Positions 16,828 to 24,642 of a DNA stretch of 64,000 bases are shown here, in pieces. The translations under genes were made by a program, and so were the position numbers. This DNA is from an uncultured Lachnospiraceae bacterium. GTDB lineage: Bacteria > Bacillota > Clostridia > Lachnospirales > Lachnospiraceae. The stretch covers positions 20,444 through 84,443 of the forward strand of contig CAJTLX010000003.1 in assembly GCA_910577165.1 (NCBI GenBank), in the 5' to 3' direction. Every line of letters begins with the position of its first letter. Position 1 is the first letter of the stretch. The notes below the pieces were generated by a model. It was not told where the DNA came from. It ran no database searches and worked only from the letters and a program-made list of their open reading frames with translations.

Positions 16828-18097
16828 AAAGCTGTTGGACTGGAAGCAGAAAAAACCATACACCCCCCTGTTTCTTTCCGGAATGCGCGGGTGTGGAAAA
16901 ACCTACCTGGCAATGGAATTTGCGAAATCCTTTTATGAAGGAATGCTCTACTTAAATTTTGAACAGAAGAATGCACAGGGACAGGCACTGCTTGCTGAGG
17001 TAGGGCAGTTTCATACCATGGAAGATTTTGTGGCGTGCATCTGCCGCATTTTTGATCTTCCGAAAGAATATCTTGCACATTTTTTGATTATTTTAGATGA
17101 GGCATATGAGGAGAGGGCAGTGTGGGACTTTATTGTTTCCATCGCTGCTGACTGCGCAAAACTTCCTTCCTGCGAGGCAGCAGGACAAACAGAAGTTTTC
17201 AGCCGAAAGAGTGTAGGAAATCTGTTGGTTTTATCCAGCCGAATGCCCGCACTGCCAAAAGAATTTTCCCAGTTTGTACTTTATCCGCTCCAGTTTGACG
17301 AATTTCTCTCCGCCATAGGTGAAGAATGGTACAGCGAGGTAATCCGGGGACATTTTGAAACAAATCATCGAATTCCCGGAATTGTCCACGGGGAGTTAAG
17401 CGATCGCTTTGAAGATTATTTGTGTACCGGAGGAATGCCGACCGCGATAAATGAGTATCTTTGTTTTGAGCGGACGGATAACCTTCCTGAGATACATCAG
17501 GCATATCTCGGTCATATCCTCCACAAAATCGGAAAACAGTACGGGGAAGGAGAGGCACTAAAAATGCGCCAGGTTCTTGAGGTACTTCCCGCGCAGCTAA
17601 ATAAAAATAATCCAAAATTTCAGTACCGCCTAATTCGGCGCGGAGCAACGCAGGCACTTTTTCTTGGAGCCATAAAGGAATTGGCTAAGGCGCGCTTGAT
17701 CTTACTTTGTACAAGGGAGGATAAGAAAGAATTGTTTCGGGCTTTTCCTGCGGATTCCTCCCTGTTATACGCACTGGCAGGAGAGTGGAAGAGGGAAAAG
17801 CTTCCTCTTCGCCGTCCGCTTTTGGAATCCTATATCATGCAAACCCTTTGCTGCTGCGGCTATCAGCCTGTCTTTTGGGAATCCTCCTCGCAGGCGCGCA
17901 TTGATTTTCTGATTGAAATGGACGGGGTTAATATCCCGGTGGAATTAAAAATTGAGGGAAATTTACATTCAAAAAGCATTGGAATCTACCAGGCATCCCA
18001 TGAAATTCCGTATTCTTTTCGAATTTGCGCACATAATTTTGATTTTTCAAACCAAGTGAGAACAATCCCCTATTATGCGGCATTCTGTATGGGATAA
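16808..18097 (+). CDS. AAA ATPase with C-terminal DUF4143-like region
   Basis: Walker A GMRGCGKTY at residues 24-32, Walker B HFLIILDEAYEERAVWDF, sensor-like NLLVLSSRMPALPKEF and, in the C-terminal part, a nuclease-like fold with ARIDFLIEMDGVNIPVELKIEGNLHSKS (a D..E.K pattern). This is the broad AAA/DUF4143 family, often accessory and of uncertain function. It overlaps the 3' end of rluD by 20 bases, which embeds it in a housekeeping transcript. Length 429 is normal, so it appears intact. Confidence 0.85.
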   Translation: MKRNLIEKLLDWKQKKPYTPLFLSGMRGCGKTYLAMEFAKSFYEGMLYLNFEQKNAQGQALLAEVGQFHTMEDFVACICRIFDLPKEYLAHFLIILDEAYEERAVWDFIVSIAADCAKLPSCEAAGQTEVFSRKSVGNLLVLSSRMPALPKEFSQFVLYPLQFDEFLSAIGEEWYSEVIRGHFETNHRIPGIVHGELSDRFEDYLCTGGMPTAINEYLCFERTDNLPEIHQAYLGHILHKIGKQYGEGEALKMRQVLEVLPAQLNKNNPKFQYRLIRRGATQALFLGAIKELAKARLILLCTREDKKELFRAFPADSSLLYALAGEWKREKLPLRRPLLESYIMQTLCCCGYQPVFWESSSQARIDFLIEMDGVNIPVELKIEGNLHSKSIGIYQASHEIPYSFRICAHNFDFSNQVRTIPYYAAFCMG

Positions 18098-18151
18098 TCC
18101 TTTTTGTCTGCGTTTTTTTATTTTGATCAGACAGAATCACAAAACTAACAG

Positions 18152-18190
18152 TTGCCATAAATTAGATTTTCTGTTATAATTACGGTAATT
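18152..18190 (+). promoter_or_regulatory. Promoter and palindromic operator candidate of the BlaI-type gene
   Basis: TTGCCA (18152-18157) and TATAAT (18175-18180) with a 17-base spacer form a strong promoter. A perfect palindrome AATTAC-G-GTAATT covers 18178-18190, overlapping the -10 and the start point, where a repressor would act. BlaI/MecI proteins bind dyads and usually autoregulate, so this is a plausible operator, although it does not match the TACA/TGTA core known for BlaI of staphylococci. Confidence 0.55.
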
Positions 18191-18207
18191 TATGTTACGA
18201 TTCTATA

Positions 18208-18234
18208 TATTCGGTGATTAAAAATTGCCGAATA
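18208..18234 (+). other. Hairpin in the BlaI-type gene leader
   Basis: TATTCGG at 18208-18214 pairs with CCGAATA at 18228-18234 around a 13-base A/T-rich loop. It lies about 20 bases after the inferred transcript start, in the 210-base leader before the BlaI-type gene. Confidence 0.4.
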
Positions 18235-18249
18235 CATAGACCTCCGGGG

Positions 18250-18327
18250 GATGCGCACTCGCACGAAGATGCAGATGCCGCTTCAGCGGCCGTGCTCGGC
18301 GCAGATGGCGATAATTAATCGCCATCT
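18250..18327 (+). repeat. Hairpin element A, in the BlaI-type gene leader
   Basis: Contains GATGCGCAC, TGCAG, a small stem GCCGC-TTCA-GCGGC (18277-18290), CGGCGC, and a terminal perfect palindrome GATGGCGAT-AATTA-ATCGCCATC (18304-18326). The order of these parts recurs at 36917-36996 (element B) with different stem sequences, so I treat it as a dispersed intergenic element. Confidence 0.5.
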
Positions 18328-18395
18328 ATATATTACGGAAATAGGACAAAAAATGAAATCGAAAGAGAACAATTCAAAGAGGGGTTTTGAGAACA

Positions 18396-18776
18396 ATGGC
18401 CGATATTAAATTGCATGAAGGAGAATTGAATATTATGGAGCTGTTATGGTCAAATAAGTCCTTAGCAGCAAAAGATATTGCGAAAATAATTAAAGATTAT
18501 GTGGGCTGGGAGAAAAATACAACCTATACCGTGATCAAGCGTCTGGTGGAAAAAGGCGCGATCAAGCGGGAAGATCCCGGTTTTATTTGCAGAGCGATCA
18601 TCTCTAAGCGCGCAATTCAGTTCTCGGAGACTGAAATCCTTTTAGATAAGCTTTACAGCGGTTCTCTAATCAAATTTTTTGTTGACTATCTGGGAAATCA
18701 GGTTCTAAGTTCGGAGGAAATAGGAGAGTTACAAAAAATTGTCAATGATTATCACAATAAAAATTCAAAAATTTAA
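18396..18776 (+). CDS. BlaI/MecI/CopY-family transcriptional regulator
   Basis: A 126-residue winged-helix protein: LHEGELNIMELLWSNKSLAAKDIAKII and the recognition helix region NTTYTVIKRLVEKGAI are typical of BlaI/MecI. The C-terminal dimerisation helix (LLDKLYSGSLIKFFVDYLG) is present. No BlaR1/MecR1 sensor-protease gene follows; instead an LD-carboxypeptidase starts 20 bases after the stop, so the regulator may control that gene. Start at ATG 18396 (AAAGAGGGG at good distance); a TTG at 18387 is too close to that site. Confidence 0.9.
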   Translation: MADIKLHEGELNIMELLWSNKSLAAKDIAKIIKDYVGWEKNTTYTVIKRLVEKGAIKREDPGFICRAIISKRAIQFSETEILLDKLYSGSLIKFFVDYLGNQVLSSEEIGELQKIVNDYHNKNSKI

Positions 18777-18796
18777 AGGAAAGGATTTTTTAACTT

Positions 18797-19861
18797 ATGC
18801 CAGCAATAACAAAAGTCACTGGAAAAATGAAATATCCCAAATTTTTAAAAGAAGGTGGAGTGATCGGCTGTGTCGCTCCATCTTTTGGTTGTAATATTGA
18901 GCCTTACCACTCCGCATTTTTGCACGCCTGCAACCGATTTACCCAGATGGGGTATGGACTGGATCTCGGTCTGAATTGTTTTGCCGGGGACGGGATTGGA
19001 ATCAGCAGTACACCGCAAAGTTGCGGGGAGGAACTGACAAATTATTATGCATCATATAAAAATGATATTTTGCTTTCCTGCGGCGGCGGAGAACTGATGT
19101 GTGAGGCATTGGATTATGTTGACTTTGAACGTCTAAAAGCAGCAATACCAAAATGGTATGTGGGCTATTCGGACAATACCAATTTTACTTTCTTATTGAC
19201 CACAATTTTGGAAACTTCTTCCATTTACGCGCCATGCGCACCGACATTTGGGATGGAGCCATGGCATGAGAGTATAGAGGATCTGTGGGAACTTCTCCAT
19301 GGAAGAAAATTACAGTTTAAAGGATACCCACTCTGGGAAAAGGAATCCTTAAAAACTCCTGAACAGCCTTTGATTCCTTACCATGTGACAGAGCCGAAAG
19401 TTCTGCGAATTTTTTCGGATGGCGAAAAGGAGGACGAGATTTTTATGGAAGGTCGCCTTCTTGGTGGCTGTATGGATTGTCTGGTCAATTTGCTTGGGAC
19501 AAACTACGATAATGTGTCAAATTATATTAAAGCTTATCAAAATGACGGATTTCTCTGGTTTTTGGAATCATGCGACTTAAATGTATTCGGCATTCGCCGC
19601 GCAATCTGGCAGATGGAACATACGGGGTGGTTTGAGCATATCAGGGGAGTCCTGATTGGTCGTCCATATTGTTTTGGAGAAGAATCCATGGGATTAGATC
19701 AGTATCATGCCGTGGTAGATCTGCTTACAAAATACCATGTGCCAATAATTATGGATATGGATTTCGGACATTTGCCTCCGGCAATGCCGATGATCTGCGG
19801 CGCGTATGCAAAGGTACAGGCTAAGGGAAACGATGTAAAAATAGAATATCAATTGAAATAA
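18797..19861 (+). CDS. S66-family LD-carboxypeptidase / MccF-like peptidase
   Basis: Serine peptidase family that cleaves the L,D bond of murein tetrapeptides or, in MccF, inactivates microcin C. Motifs: IGCVAPSFG near the start, LLSCGGGELMCEALDYVDF, the nucleophile region YVGYSDNTNFTFLL, the Glu region WFLESCDLNVFGIRRAIWQM and the His region DMDFGHLPPAMPM. Length 354 is slightly above LdcA (about 310), nearer MccF-like proteins. No signal peptide, so cytoplasmic. Probably co-transcribed with the BlaI-type regulator. Substrate not determinable by reading. Confidence 0.88.
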   Translation: MPAITKVTGKMKYPKFLKEGGVIGCVAPSFGCNIEPYHSAFLHACNRFTQMGYGLDLGLNCFAGDGIGISSTPQSCGEELTNYYASYKNDILLSCGGGELMCEALDYVDFERLKAAIPKWYVGYSDNTNFTFLLTTILETSSIYAPCAPTFGMEPWHESIEDLWELLHGRKLQFKGYPLWEKESLKTPEQPLIPYHVTEPKVLRIFSDGEKEDEIFMEGRLLGGCMDCLVNLLGTNYDNVSNYIKAYQNDGFLWFLESCDLNVFGIRRAIWQMEHTGWFEHIRGVLIGRPYCFGEESMGLDQYHAVVDLLTKYHVPIIMDMDFGHLPPAMPMICGAYAKVQAKGNDVKIEYQLK

Positions 19862-19928
19862 TAATTTTTTAGGCTTAAAATATAGATTATTAATTTAATA
19901 AATTGGAAAATTCAGGGAGTTTTTTGCC

Positions 19929-19962
19929 ATTATTTCGTAAAACCTGAGTTTAGCGAAATAAT
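19929..19962. other. dif-like imperfect palindrome (candidate XerS-type recombination site)
   Basis: ATTATTTCG (19929-19937) pairs with CGAAATAAT (19954-19962); the pairing extends inward with TAAA/TTTA, offset by one G, around a centre ACCTGAG. Two 11-14 bp imperfect arms separated by about 6-7 bases is the layout of dif sites, and the slight asymmetry recalls difSL of streptococci. It sits about 110 bases before an XerS-like recombinase and close to the strand switch at 21.2 kb. No T-run follows, so it is not an obvious terminator. Functional assignment is inference. Confidence 0.45.
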
Positions 19963-20074
19963 AAACCGCACTCTGCCACGGGTAAATCTCCCCGATTTTC
20001 CCTTTATTTTATCTCGCAGAACAAGGATCTATTTTATTTTTGAGCGGATTTCATTTTTCATGGAGGAATGGCTT

Positions 20075-21133
20075 TTGAAAAATTTAACTTATTCCCAGCA
20101 GATAAATCAAAAAAATATTTTAAAATTGCGGGAACTTCGCAGCGAACTGCCGAAATTCTTAAGTTCTTATTTTATCGGTGTGGATCATGTTTTGGCCAGC
20201 CGCACAAAAATTGCATATGCCATTGATTTAAAGACTTTTTTCGAGTATATCAAAACGTCAAACCCGATTTATCGCGACAAAAAAATTTGTGACTTTGAAC
20301 TTGACTGCCTCTCCTCTCTCACCTTCACCGATATGAATGAATATATGGAATACTTAAAATTTTATAAGACGGCGGAGGGCAAAATGGTCACAAACAACGA
20401 GCGCGCAATCAAAAGAAAAATGGCAGCTGTCCGCTCAATGTATAATTTCTTTCACAAATCGGAGGCGATCTTGGTAAATCCCGCCGCGCAGGTCGATATG
20501 CCAAGACTTCATGACAAAGCAATTATCCGTTTGGATGTAAATGAAATTGCAGATCTCTTAGATGCAGTGGAATCCGGGAATACCCTCTCCGATGCCCAAA
20601 GACGTTTCCATAAAAAAAATAAAAGGCGCGATTTAGCTCTATTAACCCTGATGCTTGGAACAGGAATTCGTGTGTCAGAATGTGTCGGATTAGATCTTAT
20701 TGATCTTGATTTTAATAACGACCGGATTAAGATTGTGCGAAAAGGCGGATACGAAGCTTTTGTCTATTTTGGGGATGAAGTGCGCGAGGCACTAGAAGCC
20801 TACCTTGAGGAGCGCGAAGAAATTAAAGAGATTGTGTCAGGACATGAAAATGCCCTGTTTCTCTCCTCACGAAAACAGCGGATCACCGTGCGCAGCGTAG
20901 AAAATCTGGTAAAAAAATATGCGCAGACAGTTACGGTAATGAAAAATATCACACCACATAAATTGAGAAGTACTTATGGCACTGCCCTCTATCAGCAGAC
21001 GGGCGATATCTATTTAGTCGCGGATGTTCTCGGTCATAAAGATGTTAATACCACGAGAAAACATTATGCGGCAATCGAGGAAGAACGCCGTCGTATGGCA
21101 AAAGATAAAGTAATACTGCGGAAGGATAAATAA
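20075..21133 (+). CDS. XerS-like tyrosine recombinase (candidate chromosome dimer resolvase)
   Basis: Integrase-family recombinase. N-terminal SAM-like core-binding region (ASRTKIAYAIDLKTFFEYI); catalytic Arg in MLGTGIRVSECVGL (Arg199), Lys in VRKGG, HKLRS with His and Arg, GHKDVNTTRKHY with His/Lys and nucleophile Tyr331. The 352-residue length, the SGNTLSDAQRRFHKKNKRRDLA-type insertion before the catalytic domain and the extended N-terminus are closer to XerS (356) than to XerC/XerD (295-305). I choose TTG 20075, which has GGAGG eight bases upstream; ATG 20060 would place GGAGG inside the gene. No phage or element genes flank it. Confidence 0.85.
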   Translation: MKNLTYSQQINQKNILKLRELRSELPKFLSSYFIGVDHVLASRTKIAYAIDLKTFFEYIKTSNPIYRDKKICDFELDCLSSLTFTDMNEYMEYLKFYKTAEGKMVTNNERAIKRKMAAVRSMYNFFHKSEAILVNPAAQVDMPRLHDKAIIRLDVNEIADLLDAVESGNTLSDAQRRFHKKNKRRDLALLTLMLGTGIRVSECVGLDLIDLDFNNDRIKIVRKGGYEAFVYFGDEVREALEAYLEEREEIKEIVSGHENALFLSSRKQRITVRSVENLVKKYAQTVTVMKNITPHKLRSTYGTALYQQTGDIYLVADVLGHKDVNTTRKHYAAIEEERRRMAKDKVILRKDK

Positions 21134-21149
21134 ATCCCTCCGCAGTATT
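21112..21149. terminator. 11-bp perfect inverted repeat at the recombinase 3' end
   Basis: AATACTGCGGA (21112-21122) is the reverse complement of 21139-21149; the stop codon of the recombinase lies in the loop. The A-run AAAAA follows and a T-run appears only about 15 bases later, so it is an atypical terminator, placed at the convergent junction with the amidase gene. Confidence 0.5.
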
Positions 21150-21306
21150 AAAAACTGCTGCCCTCTTTTTTGATTATTCTCTTTTTCCGTTACTTTCTCT
21201 TTGATGTCCTCTTTTTAATTACTCTCTTTTCTCCTCTTTCTTAATTGCATCTATTTTTTTAAATTATTTCTTTACTTTTAGTTATTTTTCCAATTTCCCC
21301 CTTTTG

Positions 21307-23985
21307 TTATCTTCCTGTCGGGTAATCCTTAAAGAATTGTACCACAGTATCATAAATGGTCTTGGCGGCTTTTTTCTGCGTCGCTGGTGTGGTAATAATC
21401 TTGCGGTCACTTGCATTTGTGATAAATGCCAACTCAATCAATACTGCAGGCATTCTGGTCTCACGAACCACAACGAAATCTTTTGCGATAATTCCCCGGT
21501 TTTTCGTGCCAAGTGACTTCGAAAGATTTTCTGCTAAGGTAGTCGCCATCTGCTTTCCGGTAAGTCCACCACTTGTGGTACTTGTATTCAGAATGGAATA
21601 ATATACGGAAGTCCCCGCGGCGGAAGTCGCAGAAGCCGCATTCATATGGAGGCTGATAAAGATATCCGCTTCCACTCTGGAGGCAAAATCTGCGCGTTCA
21701 TAGAGGTCAATCTTAACATCGCTTGTCCTGGTAAAATAAATCTTGATATTGGACCCTTCAAAATATTCTCTGGTATATTGATTTAATATAGTAAAATTGA
21801 TATCTTTCTCGTTATATCCTCCGGCTGCTGCTCCCGGATCAATCCCGCCATGTCCGGCATCCAGAACAACTATCTTATCGTAGATCTCGGAAGGATTTCC
21901 AAGATGAAGCGAGAATCCGCCGTTCTCTTTCGCCAGCTGATACCCCTGAATGCGCGAGGTAGTTAAGATAATTTTTGTTCTTCCCCCCTCAAAATGCACA
22001 GAGATATCTTCTATTACAGGGTAAGGATTTCGAATCGCATCTGATTGATAAAACGCGGTGTGATTTCCCGGCATAGAAAGAACAATCCTTCGATTCCAAT
22101 ACTGATCTTCAATCACAAGATCCGAGATATTCACCCCATCCGGCAGTGAAGCAAAAAGTCCCTGGCGCACCGGTCTTGTATTATCTGTATTGTTCCCCGG
22201 CTTGTTTTCTGTTTCTCCCAGATACATATACAAAGCATTACTTTCAGAAACAAAACGAAGCTTTGTCTCCGATCTCGGCTTGTATAAAAGCTTGATCTGA
22301 TTTGGATCGGTTTCCACCATATAGGCATGTTCAAAATAACTGCCGAACAATTCATCTGGAAAAACCAAGTTTCCCGCTGTATTGCAGGTATTGTGAAAAT
22401 AGACCGCATCATACCCATCTTCCGTTCCCATCGTATACTGGAACGCCTTGACTCCCTTAAAACGCATATATTGTCCCGTCTGATTTTTTCCAACCTCCAG
22501 ACCAACTAAATAATTTGGAAAAATGGTAATGGAAAGTTCACGGCCATCAGAGGTAAGCTCCAAATTATAGTATGGGAGCGTATCCGAGAGATCAAGCGCG
22601 AAAGAAGCACTGTTTTTTGCAGGGTCTGAATTTTGCAAAATCCGTGTTACGAGATTTCCTGACGGAAGCTTGTACTCTCTTGATATAGCGTAAGTATCAC
22701 CGGCAGTTATCGTCAGGAGATTCTCTGTTAAAACGCTCTGTACCTGCCCGATCGGGCGGTCAAATTTTAAAATATACTGCTCGCAGTAAAGTTCATCTAA
22801 ATTTTGAGTAAGCCCCTGTAAAATGGCAGTATTTCCTGTACTGCTTCGCGCAATACTCGTCTTGGCATTGTCGAGCGTATTTTCAAATTCCAGATATCGC
22901 TGCGCATCCACAACAAAGGAATACTCCACCTGATCCGAGATCTCAGGGGATGGTTCAGATGGATAGATTGTCGGCTCCGCTGTTTTTGGCAGAACACCCA
23001 CCTGATCTGTTGTGCGTATCTCGGAGGTCTTCGTCGCAGAGTTCCAATTGTAATCAAACCCCAGATATTCTGAGACAAAACGTCCCGGCACCATCATCTC
23101 CGTCGTGCCACTTATCAGATTAGTGACAAGGATCGGCGCGACACCACAGTCTAAATACTCTCCATTTCGATATGCGGCGGTGCTGTTTTCCTGCAAGCTC
23201 AACACAATATCACCAATCTCAAAAACAATCTCCCCCGTTGTCTTATCATAGGAATACTCCACATTCATCTGATTTTCGAATACTGTCTTTGCTCGAAGCA
23301 TCGCTGTATTATTGATCAAAATGCTCGGAAGCCCCGGAAGAGAAATTTCCTTTCCGTCAAAATTCACCCTTCCCGCCGTCCCCAGATAAGATACCTTCTT
23401 ATTATTATAGGATAGGGTAAGCATATCCCTGATAATGGCAGTAGAAGAATCCGAATCCCAGCGGTAATTATAGCCTAAGGACTCCGCCACAAAACGAGTC
23501 GGCACCATAATCCTAGTGATCCCCGCATCCATAAATTTCACCGTAACCGGCGCGGCACTCATCGCGACGGACTTTCCATTTAACACTGCTGTCTTACTGT
23601 TTGGAGTGAGAACCAACACATTGCCATCCTTGTAAAAGGTGAGTGAATTGTTCGCGCCCTTTTTGCAGGAAACCCCCAGCGCGCAGGAAAAAATCTCATA
23701 ATACGGACCGAGTGCTACCCCGTTATCCGTTAAAATCCCCGTCATTTTTCCGAGAGAAACCGAATTGCCATTGTACTCATATGCCGCCCGTGTCCCCGTA
23801 TAAGTCACGGTCTTTTTCGTATCCACATAATAAAGTTTTACTCCCGCTGCATTTACCGCTACTGCGGGCAATACAGAAAATATCATTATCATACTGAGAA
23901 ATAGTGCGCATTGCTTTATCCATCGCTTTCGATATCCTGTCCTTCTCTGTTCGTGTTCTTTTCTTTTTTGAAACAATATGTACAC
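21307..23985 (-). CDS. N-acetylmuramoyl-L-alanine amidase with copper-amine-oxidase-like N-terminal domains
   Basis: Secreted wall hydrolase. A signal peptide (IKQCALFLSMIMIFSVLPAV) is followed by two copper amine oxidase N-terminal-like stalk domains (VPTRFVAESLGYNYRWDSDS near 155-175 and VPGRFVSEYLGFDYNWNSAT near 300-320), a long middle region of AMIN-like character, and a C-terminal Amidase_3 domain with zinc ligands and catalytic residues in VVLDAGHGGIDPGA, GGYNEKDINF, DIFISLHMNAA and MPAVLIELAFITN. The start is GTG 23985 but the ribosome site is poor, so the true start could be internal. Length 892 is large for the family because of the stalks. Confidence 0.92.
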   Translation of the reverse strand: MYILFQKRKEHEQRRTGYRKRWIKQCALFLSMIMIFSVLPAVAVNAAGVKLYYVDTKKTVTYTGTRAAYEYNGNSVSLGKMTGILTDNGVALGPYYEIFSCALGVSCKKGANNSLTFYKDGNVLVLTPNSKTAVLNGKSVAMSAAPVTVKFMDAGITRIMVPTRFVAESLGYNYRWDSDSSTAIIRDMLTLSYNNKKVSYLGTAGRVNFDGKEISLPGLPSILINNTAMLRAKTVFENQMNVEYSYDKTTGEIVFEIGDIVLSLQENSTAAYRNGEYLDCGVAPILVTNLISGTTEMMVPGRFVSEYLGFDYNWNSATKTSEIRTTDQVGVLPKTAEPTIYPSEPSPEISDQVEYSFVVDAQRYLEFENTLDNAKTSIARSSTGNTAILQGLTQNLDELYCEQYILKFDRPIGQVQSVLTENLLTITAGDTYAISREYKLPSGNLVTRILQNSDPAKNSASFALDLSDTLPYYNLELTSDGRELSITIFPNYLVGLEVGKNQTGQYMRFKGVKAFQYTMGTEDGYDAVYFHNTCNTAGNLVFPDELFGSYFEHAYMVETDPNQIKLLYKPRSETKLRFVSESNALYMYLGETENKPGNNTDNTRPVRQGLFASLPDGVNISDLVIEDQYWNRRIVLSMPGNHTAFYQSDAIRNPYPVIEDISVHFEGGRTKIILTTSRIQGYQLAKENGGFSLHLGNPSEIYDKIVVLDAGHGGIDPGAAAGGYNEKDINFTILNQYTREYFEGSNIKIYFTRTSDVKIDLYERADFASRVEADIFISLHMNAASATSAAGTSVYYSILNTSTTSGGLTGKQMATTLAENLSKSLGTKNRGIIAKDFVVVRETRMPAVLIELAFITNASDRKIITTPATQKKAAKTIYDTVVQFFKDYPTGR

Positions 23986-24069
23986 AACCTTTCTATCCTC
24001 TTTCTTAAAATACGACCAGTTACTATATTTATCGTATTAGAAAAGCGTGTTATCTTTGTGTCAAAATAT

Positions 24070-24358
24070 TTAATTTATTTTTTCATTTGTAAAATATGGC
24101 ACAATCAAATATGCACCTGCGTGAATATCGTCATTTCGCAGACCATTAAATGCACACGCTGGTCACGGTCTTTACCTGCGCATCCTTCTCCCTCGCCTTT
24201 ACCTTTGTGACAAAAAACAAAGATAAGATCATAAGAAATACAACAAGGAAAAAAATCAGTGCGCGATCCGTAAAATAGCGGAACAAAAACAATTTGCGGA
24301 AATTCCTTTTCCTCTTCTTCGTAATAAACATCCCCGGCTGCAATTCATATATCATCAT
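24070..24358 (-). pseudogene. YneA-like SOS cell-division inhibitor, LysM core deleted
   Basis: Divergent from lexA as yneA is in Bacillus. An intact start (AGGAGG, ATG 24358) encodes a basic N-terminus, one membrane helix (ALIFFLVVFLMILSLFFV) and KAREKDAQVKTVTSVCI, then a TAA. Shifted by one frame from that stop (24147 down to 24070) the sequence reads NGLRNDDIHAGAYLIVPYF and ends at a TAA. That second piece is the end of a LysM domain (NGL..I..G..L.IP), and TVTSVCI is how one begins, so the middle of LysM, about 30-40 codons, is missing and the frame is broken. The upstream piece alone would be a 70-residue anchored peptide. Loss of the LysM domain should abolish peptidoglycan binding. Confidence 0.75.
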
Positions 24359-24382
24359 CACTCATCCTCCTGCAACATTTTT

Positions 24383-24430
24383 CGAACTAATGTTCCTCTC
24401 TATTATATCGAACATTTGTTCGAAAGTCAA
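24383..24430 (-). promoter_or_regulatory. SOS promoter of the YneA-like gene with two LexA boxes
   Basis: On the minus strand TTGACT (24425-24430) and TATAAT (24402-24407) are 17 bases apart. A perfect Gram-positive SOS box CGAACATTTGTTCG (24409-24422) fills the spacer and a second box CGAACTAATGTTCC (24383-24396) lies just downstream. Both fit the CGAAC-N4-GTTC/T consensus, so LexA repression is close to certain even though the gene it drives is broken. Confidence 0.85.
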
Positions 24431-24448
24431 TACCATTTCTCAAAATTC

Positions 24449-24462
24449 AGAACACATATTCG
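24449..24462. promoter_or_regulatory. Weak LexA-box-like site
   Basis: AGAACACATATTCG matches the SOS box with GAAC-N4-ATTC instead of GTTC, one mismatch. It lies between the yneA-side and lexA-side boxes. Confidence 0.3.
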
Positions 24463-24498
24463 ATTTTCGACAGAAATCGCAAAAAAATTCCAAAATCA

Positions 24499-24539
24499 CG
24501 AACATTTGTTTTGCATTTTAGAAACGGATATGGTATAAT
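24499..24539 (+). promoter_or_regulatory. lexA promoter with LexA box
   Basis: TTGCAT (24511-24516) and TATAAT (24534-24539) with a 17-base spacer. The SOS box CGAACATTTGTTTT (24499-24512) abuts and overlaps the -35, which fits autorepression by LexA. Confidence 0.8.
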
Positions 24540-24642
24540 TGTTTAGAGATGATATTGATACTAATTTACATTTTTTATGCGCAGGAATGCATATAGAAGT
24601 AACTGTAAAAATCAAATACTCATAACAGAATGGAGAGTTGCT

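Noticed and set aside
20075..21133. Integrase of a prophage or integrative element
   Set aside because: No excision, replication or capsid genes nearby, no flanking tRNA or direct repeats seen; sequence is closer to XerS-type resolvases.
24577..24642. Longer LexA with 22 extra N-terminal residues
   Set aside because: The extension has no family similarity and ATG 24643 has a proper ribosome site.
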